The notes under the pieces are model-generated. The model worked only from the letters and a program-made list of their open reading frames with translations, did no database searches and was not told where the DNA came from. A DNA stretch of 64,000 nt, taken from Rhodobacter calidifons. GTDB lineage: Bacteria; Pseudomonadota; Alphaproteobacteria; Rhodobacterales; Rhodobacteraceae. A program made the position numbers and the translations under genes. This document shows, piece after piece, positions 38,996 through 46,919 of the stretch; the stretch's first letter is position 1, and every line of letters starts with the position of its first letter. The DNA lies in assembly GCF_011174775.1 (NCBI RefSeq), contig NZ_JAANHS010000004.1:214673-278672 (forward strand), read 5' to 3'.

Positions 38996-40042
38996 TCATT
39001 CCGGTTGATATCCGGCGATCAGCTGGTTCAGGCCCACCACGGCCCCCGTCGCGATCGCAACGAGCGTGACCGGTCCCGACCAGGCCAGCGTCGCGAAACC
39101 CGTAACCCCCTGGCCGACCGAACAACCCATCGCCACCACGCCGCCGATCCCCATCAGCGCCGCGCCGCCAACCTGGCGGCCCAGTTCGCGCGGGTCCTCG
39201 CAGGCCTCCCAGCGGAACAGGCCGCGCAGCATCGACCCGATCAGCGAGCCCGCCATCACCCCCACGACCGAGCCGACCGAAAAGGTGATCCCCCCCGCCG
39301 TCGAGGTCATCAGGAAGATCAGCGTCCGTCCGACCGGGGCGGTGAAGGACGGACCCTCGACTCCGATCTCGCCCAGGCTTTCGGCGGCCAGCCAGCTGGT
39401 GCCCAGGAAACATCAGGCCACCGCCAGCCCCGCCGCCACGCCCCAGGCGATCTGGCGCGGGCGGGCGCGCAGACCGGGATGCGCCAGAGCCCAGACCAGG
39501 AAGCCCGCCGCGAGGGCGACGACGAAGACGGCGGGCGGCAGACCCAGCTGCCCGAGGTCATGAAGGATACCCTGCGGCCCGGTCGCATCGGGCTGCGGGA
39601 AAAGCGCCACCCGCAACGGCGCCAGGGGGCCCGACAGCGCGATGAAGCCGAAGATGCCCATCACCACCACGACCACCAGCGACCGCAGGTCCCCGCCGCC
39701 AAAGCGCACCAGGGCTCCGAAGCCGCAGTTTCCCGCCAGCGCCATGCCGTAGCCGAAGACCAGCCCGCCAAAGATCGAGGCGAAGGCATTTCACTCGATC
39801 GCATGGTAGAATGTGGCACCGAGGTCGATCAGCCCGCCAATGGCGCCGAACTGGGTCGCGAGGATCGCGGTGCCCAACACCACGCCCCAAAGCCGCATCC
39901 GGGTCTGATCGCGGCCATAAATCGCCGATTCCAGCGCGCCCAGCGTGCAGAAATCGCCCAGCCGCGCGGCAAGCCCCAGCACCAGACCGCCCGCCAGACC
40001 GACGAGCGCCGCCAGCACTCCGATCGGGACCGATTCCAGCAT
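38996..40042 (-). pseudogene. soxT: SoxT-like YeeE/YedE sulfur transporter interrupted by two in-frame TGA codons
   Basis: One continuous frame of 348 codons encodes a YeeE/YedE (thiosulfate/sulfur-compound) permease, apart from TGA at codon 84 (39791-39793) and codon 210 (39413-39415). Conserved Cys blocks are present: RLGDFCTLGALESAIYG, LAGNCGFGALVRFGGGD, GCSVGQGVTGFA. The TGA at 84 falls in AIE-*-NAFASIFGG, where Trp is expected; the second, in GLAVA-*-CFLGTSW, is also a plausible Trp site. TGG-to-TGA transitions would explain both. No frameshift is seen. It starts 20 nt after soxR in the soxS-soxR-soxT order known from other sox loci. Probably inactive unless read through. Confidence 0.8.
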
Positions 40043-40061
40043 CTCTCCCCCCTCCGGCCGT

Positions 40062-40505
40062 TCAGCCGTGCTCTGTCCGGTAAAGCCGCGCCAGGACCTC
40101 GATCATCGCGGTGACCTTCGGATCCAGCAGCGAATAGTAGATCGCCTGCCCCTCGCGCCGCGCGCTGACCAGACCCTCCAGCCGCAGCCGGGCCAGTTGC
40201 TGACTGACGATAGCCTGCCGCGCCGACAGCAGGTTTTCAAGCTCGGTCACGCTTTTCGGTCCGGTCCGCAGGTGACACAGAATCGTGAGCCGCCCGTCGT
40301 GCCCCATGGCCTTTAGCAGCGTCGCCGCCTGTTCGGCCCGCGCAATCAGCCCCGACAGATCGCAGTCCTCCGAAGGACTGTCCTCTCCGTCCGTCGCATG
40401 AAGATCGCCATCCGCCAAAGCGCCGCTCCGCCTTCCCCCCGCATCGTTATTGCGTGTCGCCGGTGCAGAGGGCAACCCGCCTGATGCATGGAGCCGCGAT
40501 TCCAC
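40062..40505 (-). CDS. soxR: SoxR, ArsR-family repressor of the sox genes
   Basis: Protein of 147 aa with a GTG start, 21 nt after soxS. The ArsR winged helix reads MGHDGRLTILCHLRTGPKSVTELENLL, then the recognition helix ARQAIVSQQLARLRLEGLV and wing ARREGQAIYYSL. One Cys (C77) sits at the position of the first sensing Cys of SqrR/BigR-type sensors. The C-terminal partner position is Arg (LARLYRTEHG), and a second Cys (C48) lies in the N-terminal tail. In other bacteria SoxR represses by binding the soxS-soxV and soxW-soxX gaps. A shorter TTG start (about 40418) is possible. Confidence 0.88.
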   Translation of the reverse strand: MESRLHASGGLPSAPATRNNDAGGRRSGALADGDLHATDGEDSPSEDCDLSGLIARAEQAATLLKAMGHDGRLTILCHLRTGPKSVTELENLLSARQAIVSQQLARLRLEGLVSARREGQAIYYSLLDPKVTAMIEVLARLYRTEHG

Positions 40506-40526
40506 GGCGCAGGCGGCCTGGGCGCC

Positions 40527-40886
40527 TCAGTCCGCCGCGGTTTCCGCGATCAGCCCGGCCAGCAGCGGCCAGAAGAAATCCGCCCCCGGATAGCCCTCGA
40601 TCCGGTCGGTCTCCGCCCCGTCCTCGACCAGCACGAAGGTCGGCGTGAAGACCGCAGGAGAGACCAGCGACAGGTCCCCCGGCAGAGGATCGCGCAGTTG
40701 CAGCCGACGCAGCGGCGCGGCCCTGCCTTCGTCGGTCAGGGGATACTGCGGGGCGATCTCCTCGTTCCAGCGCGCGCAATAAATGCAGCCGGGCTGTTCG
40801 AACATCAGAAGCTGTAAGTCGCCTGCCGCAGCCGCGACCCCGGACACCGCAACAAACGCCGAAGCCAGAAGGGCCGGATACGCCAC
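40527..40886 (-). CDS. soxS: SoxS, periplasmic thioredoxin-like protein of the sox locus
   Basis: About 119 aa from the GTG at 40886. The thioredoxin-like active site is CIYC (C34, C37) in MFEQPGCIYCARWNEEIAP, followed by a VFTPTFVLVEDG cis-Pro region. SoxS keeps SoxY in an active redox state in other systems. The start is uncertain. The GTG has no RBS and gives a leader (AYPALLASAFVAVSGVAAAA) without the usual positive charges. An ATG (40900) beginning MRLS lies just upstream but one frame off, so a small indel in the leader is possible. Confidence 0.75.
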   Translation of the reverse strand: MAYPALLASAFVAVSGVAAAAGDLQLLMFEQPGCIYCARWNEEIAPQYPLTDEGRAAPLRRLQLRDPLPGDLSLVSPAVFTPTFVLVEDGAETDRIEGYPGADFFWPLLAGLIAETAAD

Positions 40887-40904
40887 GTTGACAGACGCAT
40901 AGAA

Positions 40905-40918
40905 AGATAGAACTATCT
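40905..40918. promoter_or_regulatory. Palindrome in the soxS-soxV gap, candidate SoxR operator
   Basis: A perfect 14-bp palindrome, AGATAGAACTATCT, lies between the divergent soxS and soxV starts, with imperfect symmetry extending outward (ATAG/CTAT arms). In Pseudaminobacter, SoxR is known to bind this intergenic region. The operator role is inferred from symmetry and position. Confidence 0.6.
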
Positions 40919-40971
40919 CTATATACCTTTGCCGCTCCGGCAAGGCAACGCTTCCCTGGGGAGGAGGGGCG

Positions 40972-41709
40972 ATGCTGGACATTTCCTTCGGCGGCGCGGC
41001 TCTGGCGGGGCTTCTGTCCTTCCTGTCGCCCTGCATCCTTCCAATGGTGCCGTTTTACCTGTCCTACATGGCGGGACTGTCGGTGCGCGAGCTGAGCGAC
41101 GGCGACACCATCGCCCCCGGCGCGCGCGGGCGGCTGGTGGTGCAGGCGCTGGCCTTCGCCATCGGCGTGACCACGATCTTCGTGCTGCTGGGCCTCGGCG
41201 CCACCGCGCTGGGCCGCAGCTTCGCCCAGTGGCGCGAGCCCCTGTCCTATGTCGCCGCCGCGGTGCTGATCGTCTTCGGGCTGCATTTCCTGGGGGTCTT
41301 CCGCATCGGCCTGCTCTACCGCGAGGCCCGCGTCGAAAGCGCCGGCAACCCCCGCACCCTGGCCGGAGCCTATCTGATGGGCCTCGCCTTCGGTTTCGGC
41401 TGGACGCCCTGCGTCGGCCCTGCGCTGGCCGCGATCCTCATGGTCGCCAGCGGCATGGGAGACCTGTGGCGCGGCGGGCTGCTGCTGCTGATCTACGGGC
41501 TTGCGATGACCCTGCCCTTCGTGCTGGCCGCGTTCTTCGCCGGGCCCTTCCTGGCCTGGGTCTCCCGTCACCGCGCGCTGATGGGCCATGTCGAAAAGGC
41601 GATGGGCGTGATGCTGATCGTCTTCGGCCTCCTCATCGCCACCAACACCGTCAACCTGATCGCCGACTGGATGATCCGCAACTTCGACTGGTCGCTGACC
41701 CTGACCTGA
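40972..41709 (+). CDS. soxV: SoxV, CcdA-family thiol-disulfide electron transporter
   Basis: Membrane protein of 245 aa with six hydrophobic segments. The two redox Cys sites are in LSFLSPCILPMVPFYLSY and GWTPCVGPALAAI. SoxV moves reductant from cytoplasmic thioredoxin to periplasmic SoxW/SoxS. RBS ggggaggagggg is strong. It heads the plus-strand sox run and reads intact. Confidence 0.93.
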   Translation: MLDISFGGAALAGLLSFLSPCILPMVPFYLSYMAGLSVRELSDGDTIAPGARGRLVVQALAFAIGVTTIFVLLGLGATALGRSFAQWREPLSYVAAAVLIVFGLHFLGVFRIGLLYREARVESAGNPRTLAGAYLMGLAFGFGWTPCVGPALAAILMVASGMGDLWRGGLLLLIYGLAMTLPFVLAAFFAGPFLAWVSRHRALMGHVEKAMGVMLIVFGLLIATNTVNLIADWMIRNFDWSLTLT

Positions 41710-41720
41710 AAGGAGCCGCC

Positions 41721-42278
41721 ATGCTGCGCCGCCTGACCCTCGCCGCCGCCCTTGCACTGTCCACGCCTGCCTTCGCCGTCGAACTGGGCGACGACGGGCT
41801 GCACAAGCCCGCCTGGCTGCGCGAGACCTTCAAGGATCTGCGCGACGACCTGGCCGAAGCCAATGCCGAGGGCAGGCGTCTGATGCTGATCTTCGAACAG
41901 CGCGGCTGCATCTACTGCACCGAGATGCACGAGAAGATCCTGATCGATCCCGCGATCGAGACGCCGATCCGCGACCACTATTTCGTCGTGCAGATGAACC
42001 TCTTCGGCGATGTCGAGGTGACCGACTTCGACGGCACCACACTGTCGGAAAAGCAGATGGCGCTGCGCTGGGGGGTGATGTTCACACCCACGCTGATCTT
42101 CCTGCCCGAACAGGTGCCCGAGGGCGCCACCACGCCGGACGTTGCCGTGGCGATGATGCCGGGCGGCTTCGGCAAGGAGATGACCGAGGCGCTGCTGATC
42201 TGGGTGCGCGACCACGGCTATGACACCGGCGAGAACTTCCAGAAATTCGTCGCCGAACGCATGGGCAAAGGCAACTGA
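41721..42278 (+). CDS. soxW: SoxW, periplasmic thioredoxin
   Basis: Protein of 185 aa with a signal peptide (MLRRLTLAAALALSTPAFA) and the active site CIYC (C63, C66) in LIFEQRGCIYCTEMHEKIL, then WGVMFTPTLIFLPE. It receives electrons from SoxV. It starts 11 nt after soxV behind aaaggagcc. Confidence 0.92.
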   Translation: MLRRLTLAAALALSTPAFAVELGDDGLHKPAWLRETFKDLRDDLAEANAEGRRLMLIFEQRGCIYCTEMHEKILIDPAIETPIRDHYFVVQMNLFGDVEVTDFDGTTLSEKQMALRWGVMFTPTLIFLPEQVPEGATTPDVAVAMMPGGFGKEMTEALLIWVRDHGYDTGENFQKFVAERMGKGN

Positions 42279-42305
42279 CCGTCGGCCAGAATCCCAGGGA
42301 CAAAT

Positions 42306-42388
42306 TATAGTGACATAGGAATATATGGTTCCTGCTATATTTTTCCTGCCCGACTCCGGATTCCTTCGCATACTGCATACGGAGGAAT
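42306..42388 (+). promoter_or_regulatory. Two dyad symmetries in the soxW-soxX gap, candidate SoxR operators
   Basis: The 125-bp gap is AT-rich in an otherwise GC-rich locus. Dyad 1 (42306-42339) has nested arms TATAG...CTATA and AGGAA...TTCCT. Dyad 2 (42360-42388) has ATTCCTTCG against CGGAGGAAT, one mismatch, around a CATAC/CATAC direct repeat. The outer CTATA arms recall the CTATC arms of the soxS-soxV palindrome. A soxX promoter with SoxR control is inferred. Confidence 0.55.
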
Positions 42389-42403
42389 ACTGGGAGGAAC
42401 ACC

Positions 42404-42877
42404 ATGACGCGCCAGCTATGGCTGGTGGTTGCGACGGGTCTGTCTGTCGCGGCCCCGGCATCGGGTGAGGTTGCCCCGAAAGACGTGCACTACAACGAGG
42501 GAAAGGTGGAAACCTCTCTCACCGGCGTGCCGGGCGATCCGGCAAACGGCGTCAAGGTGATGACCACCAACGCCCTGGGCAACTGCGTGGCCTGCCACAC
42601 GATCGCGGCCCTGCCCGACGTGCAGTTTCCCGGAAATATCGCTCCGCCGCTGGACGGAGTGGCCAGCCGCTGGAGCGAAGCGGAACTGCGCGGGATCGTC
42701 GCCAACGCCAAGATGACTTTCGACGGCAGCTTCATGCCCGCCTTCTACAAGACAGAAGGCTTCATCCGTCCGGGTGCGGCCTACACCGGCAAGGCACCCG
42801 AAGGCGACCTGCCGCCGATCCTGACCGCCCAGCAGATCGAGGATGTGGTCGCCTACCTTCTCACCCTCAAGGAATGA
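42404..42877 (+). CDS. soxX: SoxX, monoheme cytochrome c subunit
   Basis: Protein of 157 aa with a signal peptide (cleaved near GLSVAAPASG) and a CVACH heme motif (C61, C64, H65); GSFMPAFYK holds the distal Met ligand. With SoxA it forms SoxXA, which links thiosulfate to the SoxY cysteine. SoxX reads intact although the SoxA gene is broken. The next gene begins shortly after. Confidence 0.94.
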   Translation: MTRQLWLVVATGLSVAAPASGEVAPKDVHYNEGKVETSLTGVPGDPANGVKVMTTNALGNCVACHTIAALPDVQFPGNIAPPLDGVASRWSEAELRGIVANAKMTFDGSFMPAFYKTEGFIRPGAAYTGKAPEGDLPPILTAQQIEDVVAYLLTLKE

Positions 42878-42912
42878 CGGCCGCAAGGGCCCAGAACGAC
42901 AGGAGATTTCCC

Positions 42913-43332
42913 GTGACCCTCAGCAGACGCAAAGCCCTATCGCTTGGCCTTGGCGGCATCGCATTCGCCGCGATGCCCGGACTTTCGGCCGCCGCCACCC
43001 TGGAAGAGCTGACCGCCGCCTTCACTGGCGGGGCAACCCCGGGCACCGACGGCATCACGCTGACGACCCCGGAAATCGCCGAGAACGGCAACACCGTGCC
43101 GGTCTCGGTTGACGCGCCTGGCGCGGTGGCGATTGCCCTCTTCGCTTCGGGCAACCCCGAACCGGCGGTGGCGACCTTCACCTTCGGCCCCGCCGCGGGG
43201 CGCCAGTTCGCCGCCACCCGCATCCGTCTGGCCAAGACCCAGGACGTGATCGCCATGGCCAGGATGGCCGATGGTTCGATCGTTCAGGCCCAGGCCACCG
43301 TCAAGGTCACCATCGGCGGCTGCGGCGGCTGA
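42913..43332 (+). CDS. soxY: SoxY, sulfur-substrate carrier
   Basis: Protein of 139 aa with a GTG start and RBS caggagat. The Tat-type leader TLSRRKALSLGLGGIAFAA is followed by the carrier domain, ending in the swinging arm GGCGG with the carrier Cys at 137. The pathway intermediates ride on this Cys in the periplasm, exported as SoxYZ. Reads intact. Confidence 0.93.
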   Translation: MTLSRRKALSLGLGGIAFAAMPGLSAAATLEELTAAFTGGATPGTDGITLTTPEIAENGNTVPVSVDAPGAVAIALFASGNPEPAVATFTFGPAAGRQFAATRIRLAKTQDVIAMARMADGSIVQAQATVKVTIGGCGG

Positions 43333-43350
43333 GAAAGCAGGAGAAAGACA

Positions 43351-43680
43351 ATGTTCGAAGAAGTCAAACCCCGCGTCAAGACGCCGAAATCCGCCGCCGC
43401 CGGTGAGGTGGTCACCATCAAGGTGCTGATCTCGCACCCGATGGAATCGGGCCAGCGCAAGGGCGCTGACGGCAACCTGATCCCGCGCCGGATCATCAAC
43501 CGCTTCACCTGCGATCTGAATGGGGTCAACGTGGTGGATGTGGCCATCGACCCGGCCGTGTCCACCAACCCTATTTCGAATTCGACGCCAAGGTCGATGC
43601 CGCGGGCGAAATTCAAGTTCACCTGGTATGACGATGACGGCTCGGTCTACGAGGACGTCAAACCGATCGCGATCGGCTGA
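43351..43680 (+). CDS. soxZ: SoxZ with an internal compensated frameshift
   Basis: 109 aa; the ends are typical SoxZ (VKPRVKTPKSAAAGEVV; FKFTWYDDDGSVYEDVKP). Residues 74-87 (encoded 43570-43611) read PISNSTPRSMPRAK, which fits no SoxZ. Adding one C near 43571 and removing one A near 43610 restores PYFEFDAKVDAAGE, the expected family segment. So a -1 and a +1 lesion cancel each other and leave 14 wrong residues on a core beta strand. SoxZ partners SoxY; activity is doubtful if the lesions are real. Confidence 0.88.
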   Translation: MFEEVKPRVKTPKSAAAGEVVTIKVLISHPMESGQRKGADGNLIPRRIINRFTCDLNGVNVVDVAIDPAVSTNPISNSTPRSMPRAKFKFTWYDDDGSVYEDVKPIAIG

Positions 43681-43707
43681 CGGTCTGGCTCAGGGGAGAA
43701 GACAGCC

Positions 43708-43950
43708 ATGCACCGCACAGCCAGGACATATGCAAACCTCGGCCTCTCCGTAGTGGGCGCGGCACCGGCCGAGGATGGGCCGGGGGCCGAAACGCTCAAG
43801 GCCCGCTCGGACGCGTTCACTGCACTGGAGCCTTGTGTCGCCTCACCCGGCAACGGGCTGTTGGTCGAAGGCGTCGCCGTGCGCCACCAGACCTGCGGGG
43901 GCGGTCGCCGATCCTCCCCGGTGGCCGCCCGCCGACCCACAACTGCATGA
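43708..43950 (+). pseudogene. soxA: Remnant of soxA (diheme cytochrome c subunit), internally deleted
   Basis: In the slot where soxA is expected between soxZ and soxB there is only an 80-codon frame. It begins with a secretion-leader-like MHRTARTYANLGLSVVGAAPAEDGP, and its later part (SDAFTALEPCVASPGNGLLVEGVAVR) resembles the C-terminus of SoxA (LE-x-YV-x-RGNGL-x-VE-x-PAVR). Everything between is gone, including the CxxCH heme motifs, against a normal length of about 270-290 aa. It is followed by about 60 bp of unassigned DNA to soxB. Identity is inferred from position plus the C-terminal pattern. Confidence 0.65.
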
Positions 43951-44013
43951 CCGGTCCGGTCAGACGCGCCTGCGCGAACGGGACCGGCACGACCTAAGAC
44001 CAAGGAGAACGGG

Positions 44014-45639
44014 ATGATCACCCGGCGCGAATTCCTGCAAGCCTCTCTCGCCGCCTCGGCGCTCTACGGGGCCTCCGGCTTCGGCAAGTGGTCACGCCTG
44101 GCCGCGCAGCAGGCGCTGAGCCAGGAACAGCTGTTGCAGTTCGACGATTTCGGTAACCTGACCCTGATCCATGTGACCGACGTCCACGCCCAGCTTCGGC
44201 CGATCTGGTTCCGCGAGCCGGAATGGAACCTCGGCGTGGGCGAGGCGAAGGGCCAGCCGCCGCATGTCGTGGGCAAGGCCTTCCAGCAGATGTTCGGCAT
44301 CGTCCCCGGCAGCCCTGAAGCCTATGCCCTGACCTACGAGGATTTCGCCGCGCTTGGCCGCAGCTACGGCCGGATGGGCGGGATGGACCGGGTGGCGACC
44401 GTGGTCAAGGCGATCCGCGCCGCTCGGCCCGAGAGCCTTTTGCTGGACGGCGGCGACACCTGGCACGGCTCGATGACCAGCCACTGGGAATGGACTTTCG
44501 GCACCGCCCGCGTGCAGGAGATCGTGGAAAGCCTGCCCTTCCCCTTCCTCGGCGCCAACATCTTCGACGCCGAATGGGACGAACCGGCGTTCGAACCCTA
44601 CCGCATCTTCGACAAGGCCGGCCTGCGCGTCGCGGTGATCGGCCAGGCCTTCCCCTACATGCCCATCGCCAACCCGCGCTGGATGTTCCCGGAATACTCC
44701 TTCGGCATCCGAGAGGACCGGATGCAGGCCGTGGTGGACGAAGTGCGCGCCGAGGGTGTCGATCTGGTCGTCTGCCTGTCGCACAACGGCTTCGACGTGG
44801 ACAGGAAGATGGCCTCCCGCGTCACCGGCATCGACGTGATCCTGACCGGCCACACCCATGACGCGATCCCCGAGCCGGTGCTCGTCGGGCAGACCATCCT
44901 CATCGTCTCCGGCAGCCACGGCAAGTTCATCTCCCGTGTCGATCCGGACGTGCGGGACGGTCAGATGATGGGCTTCCGCCACAAGCTGATCCCCATCTTC
45001 TCGGACGTCATCACCCCCGACCCCGGGATGGCCGCGCTGATCGAGACCGAACGCGCACCCTTCAAGGCCAAGCTTTAGGAAGTCATCGGCCAGACCGAAA
45101 GCCTGCTCTACCGGCGCGGCAATTTCCAGGGCACCTGGGACGACCTGATCTGCGATGCCGTCCGGGCCGAACGCGACGTGCAGATCGCGCTGTCGCCCGG
45201 CGTGCGCTGGGGCGCCTCGCTGCTGCCCGGTGACCCGATCACGCGTGAGGACATCCACAACGTCACCACCATGACCTACGGCCAGGTCTATCGGACCGAG
45301 ATGACCGGGGAGATGCTGAACACGATCCTCGAGGACGTGGCCGACAACATCTTCAACCCCGATCCCTATTACCAGCAGGGCGGCGACATGGTGCGCGTCG
45401 GCGGCATGGGCTTTGTCTGCGACGTGTCCCAGACCATCGGCAACCGGATCAGCGACATGGTGCTGCTGGAGACCGGCGAGCCGATCGACCCCGCGACATC
45501 CTACACCGTCGGCGGCTGGGCCAGCGTGAACGAAGGCACCGAAGGCCCCCAGATCTGGGACGTGGTGGAAGCCCATGTCCGCAAGCTCGGCACCGTCCGG
45601 CTCGACCCCAACCCCTCGGTCCGCGTGGCCGGGATCTGA
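44014..45639 (+). pseudogene. soxB: SoxB thiosulfohydrolase interrupted by an in-frame TAG
   Basis: A single 541-codon frame encodes SoxB: Tat-like leader (TRREFLQASLAASAL), metallophosphatase motifs HVTDVHAQLRPIWFREPE, LLDGGDTWHGS and GHTHDAIPEP, and the 5'-nucleotidase C-terminal domain (MTYGQVYRTEMTGEML, VGGMGFVCDV). Codon 355 is TAG (45076-45078), in KAKL-*-EVIGQTESLLYRR, where Glu is expected (GAG to TAG). No frameshift accompanies it. Termination there removes the C-terminal domain. SoxB hydrolyses sulfate off SoxY-bound intermediates. RBS aaggaga. Confidence 0.9.
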
Positions 45640-45659
45640 CCAGAAGGAACGTAAGCCAG

Positions 45660-46919
45660 ATGACAGACGAACCCGTCACCAGCCGCCGCGCCTTCCTCGC
45701 CGGCACCGCCGCCGCCGGGGCTGGCCTTGCGGCCAGCGCCGCCGCGGCCCAGACCCCCGATCCGCTGATTACCGAAGTGCAGGAATGGGCCAGCGTGTTC
45801 GGCGACCCGGTCGATGCCACGCCCTACGGCCTGCCGATCGAATTCGAATCCCATGTCGTGCGCCGCAACGTCGAATGGCTGACCGAAAGCACGGCCTCCT
45901 CGATCAACTTCACGCCGATCCACGCGCTGGAAGGCACGATCACGCCGCAGGGCTGCGCCTTCGAACGCCACCACTCCGGCGCGATCAGCCTGTCGAAACA
46001 GGACTATCGGCTGATGATCAACGGGCTGGTGGAAAGGCCCCTGGTCTTCACCTTCGACGACCTGATGCGCTTCCCGCGCCAGATCAGCACCGCCTTCTGC
46101 GAATGTGCGGCGAACGGCGGGATGGAATGGGGCGGCGCGCAGCTGGAGGGCTGCCAGTTCACCCAGGGCATGATCCACAACATGGAATACACCGGCGTGA
46201 TGCTGCGCGACCTTCTGGCCGAGGCAGGCGTCAAGCCCGAGGGCAAGTGGATCTATGTCGAAGGCGCCGATGCCTCGTCCAACGGCCGCTCGATCCCGCT
46301 GGAAAAGGCGCTGGACGACGTGATGGTCGCCTTCTTCGCCAATGGCGAGGCCTTGCGCAAGGAACATGGCTACCCCGTGCGGCTGGTGGTGCCGGGCTGG
46401 GAAGGCAACATGTGGGTCAAGTGGCTGCGCCGCATCGGGGTCTATCACCAGGCCGTGGAAAGCCGCGAGGAGACCTCGAAATACACCGACCTCATGCCCG
46501 ACGGCCGGGCGCGGAAATGGACCTGGGTGATGGATGCGAAATCCGTCATCACCTCGCCCTCGCCGCAGGCTCCGATCCGCCACGGCAAGGGGCCGCTGGT
46601 CATCACCGGGCTTGCCTGGTCGGGGCATGGCAAGATCACCCGCGTCGACGTCTCGGTGGACGGCGGCAATACCTGGACCCCGGCCCGGCTGACCGGCGAC
46701 GTGAAGTCCAAGGCGCTGACCCGCTTCCACCACGACATGGTCTGGGACGGGTCCGAGATGTTCATCATGTCCCGCGCCGTGGACGAGACCGGCTATGTCC
46801 AGCCCACGAAACAGGCCCTGCGCGAGATCCGCGGGCTGAACAACGTCTATCACAACAACGGCATCCAGGTCTGGTGGGTGCGCGCCGACGGAGAGGTCGA
46901 GAATGTCGAAATCGCCTGA
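45660..46919 (+). CDS. soxC: SoxC, molybdopterin subunit of sulfane dehydrogenase
   Basis: Protein of 419 aa with a Tat leader ([20 protein letters not shown]). The oxidoreductase molybdopterin domain has the Mo-ligand region [12 protein letters not shown] (C149 as probable ligand), and a Mo-co dimerisation domain includes [17 protein letters not shown]. Soxhlet-like Sox(CD)2 oxidises the sulfane sulfur on SoxY, yielding six electrons. The stop overlaps soxD by 17 nt. Intact. Confidence 0.94.
   Translation: MTDEPVTSRRAFLAGTAAAGAGLAASAAAAQTPDPLITEVQEWASVFGDPVDATPYGLPIEFESHVVRRNVEWLTESTASSINFTPIHALEGTITPQGCAFERHHSGAISLSKQDYRLMINGLVERPLVFTFDDLMRFPRQISTAFCECAANGGMEWGGAQLEGCQFTQGMIHNMEYTGVMLRDLLAEAGVKPEGKWIYVEGADASSNGRSIPLEKALDDVMVAFFANGEALRKEHGYPVRLVVPGWEGNMWVKWLRRIGVYHQAVESREETSKYTDLMPDGRARKWTWVMDAKSVITSPSPQAPIRHGKGPLVITGLAWSGHGKITRVDVSVDGGNTWTPARLTGDVKSKALTRFHHDMVWDGSEMFIMSRAVDETGYVQPTKQALREIRGLNNVYHNNGIQVWWVRADGEVENVEIA

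Noticed and set aside
39413..39793. TGA codons in soxT as selenocysteine sites
   Set aside because: The positions correspond to expected Trp rather than Cys, no selenocysteine insertion hairpin was recognised downstream, and the YeeE-family Cys residues are all present as normal Cys codons.
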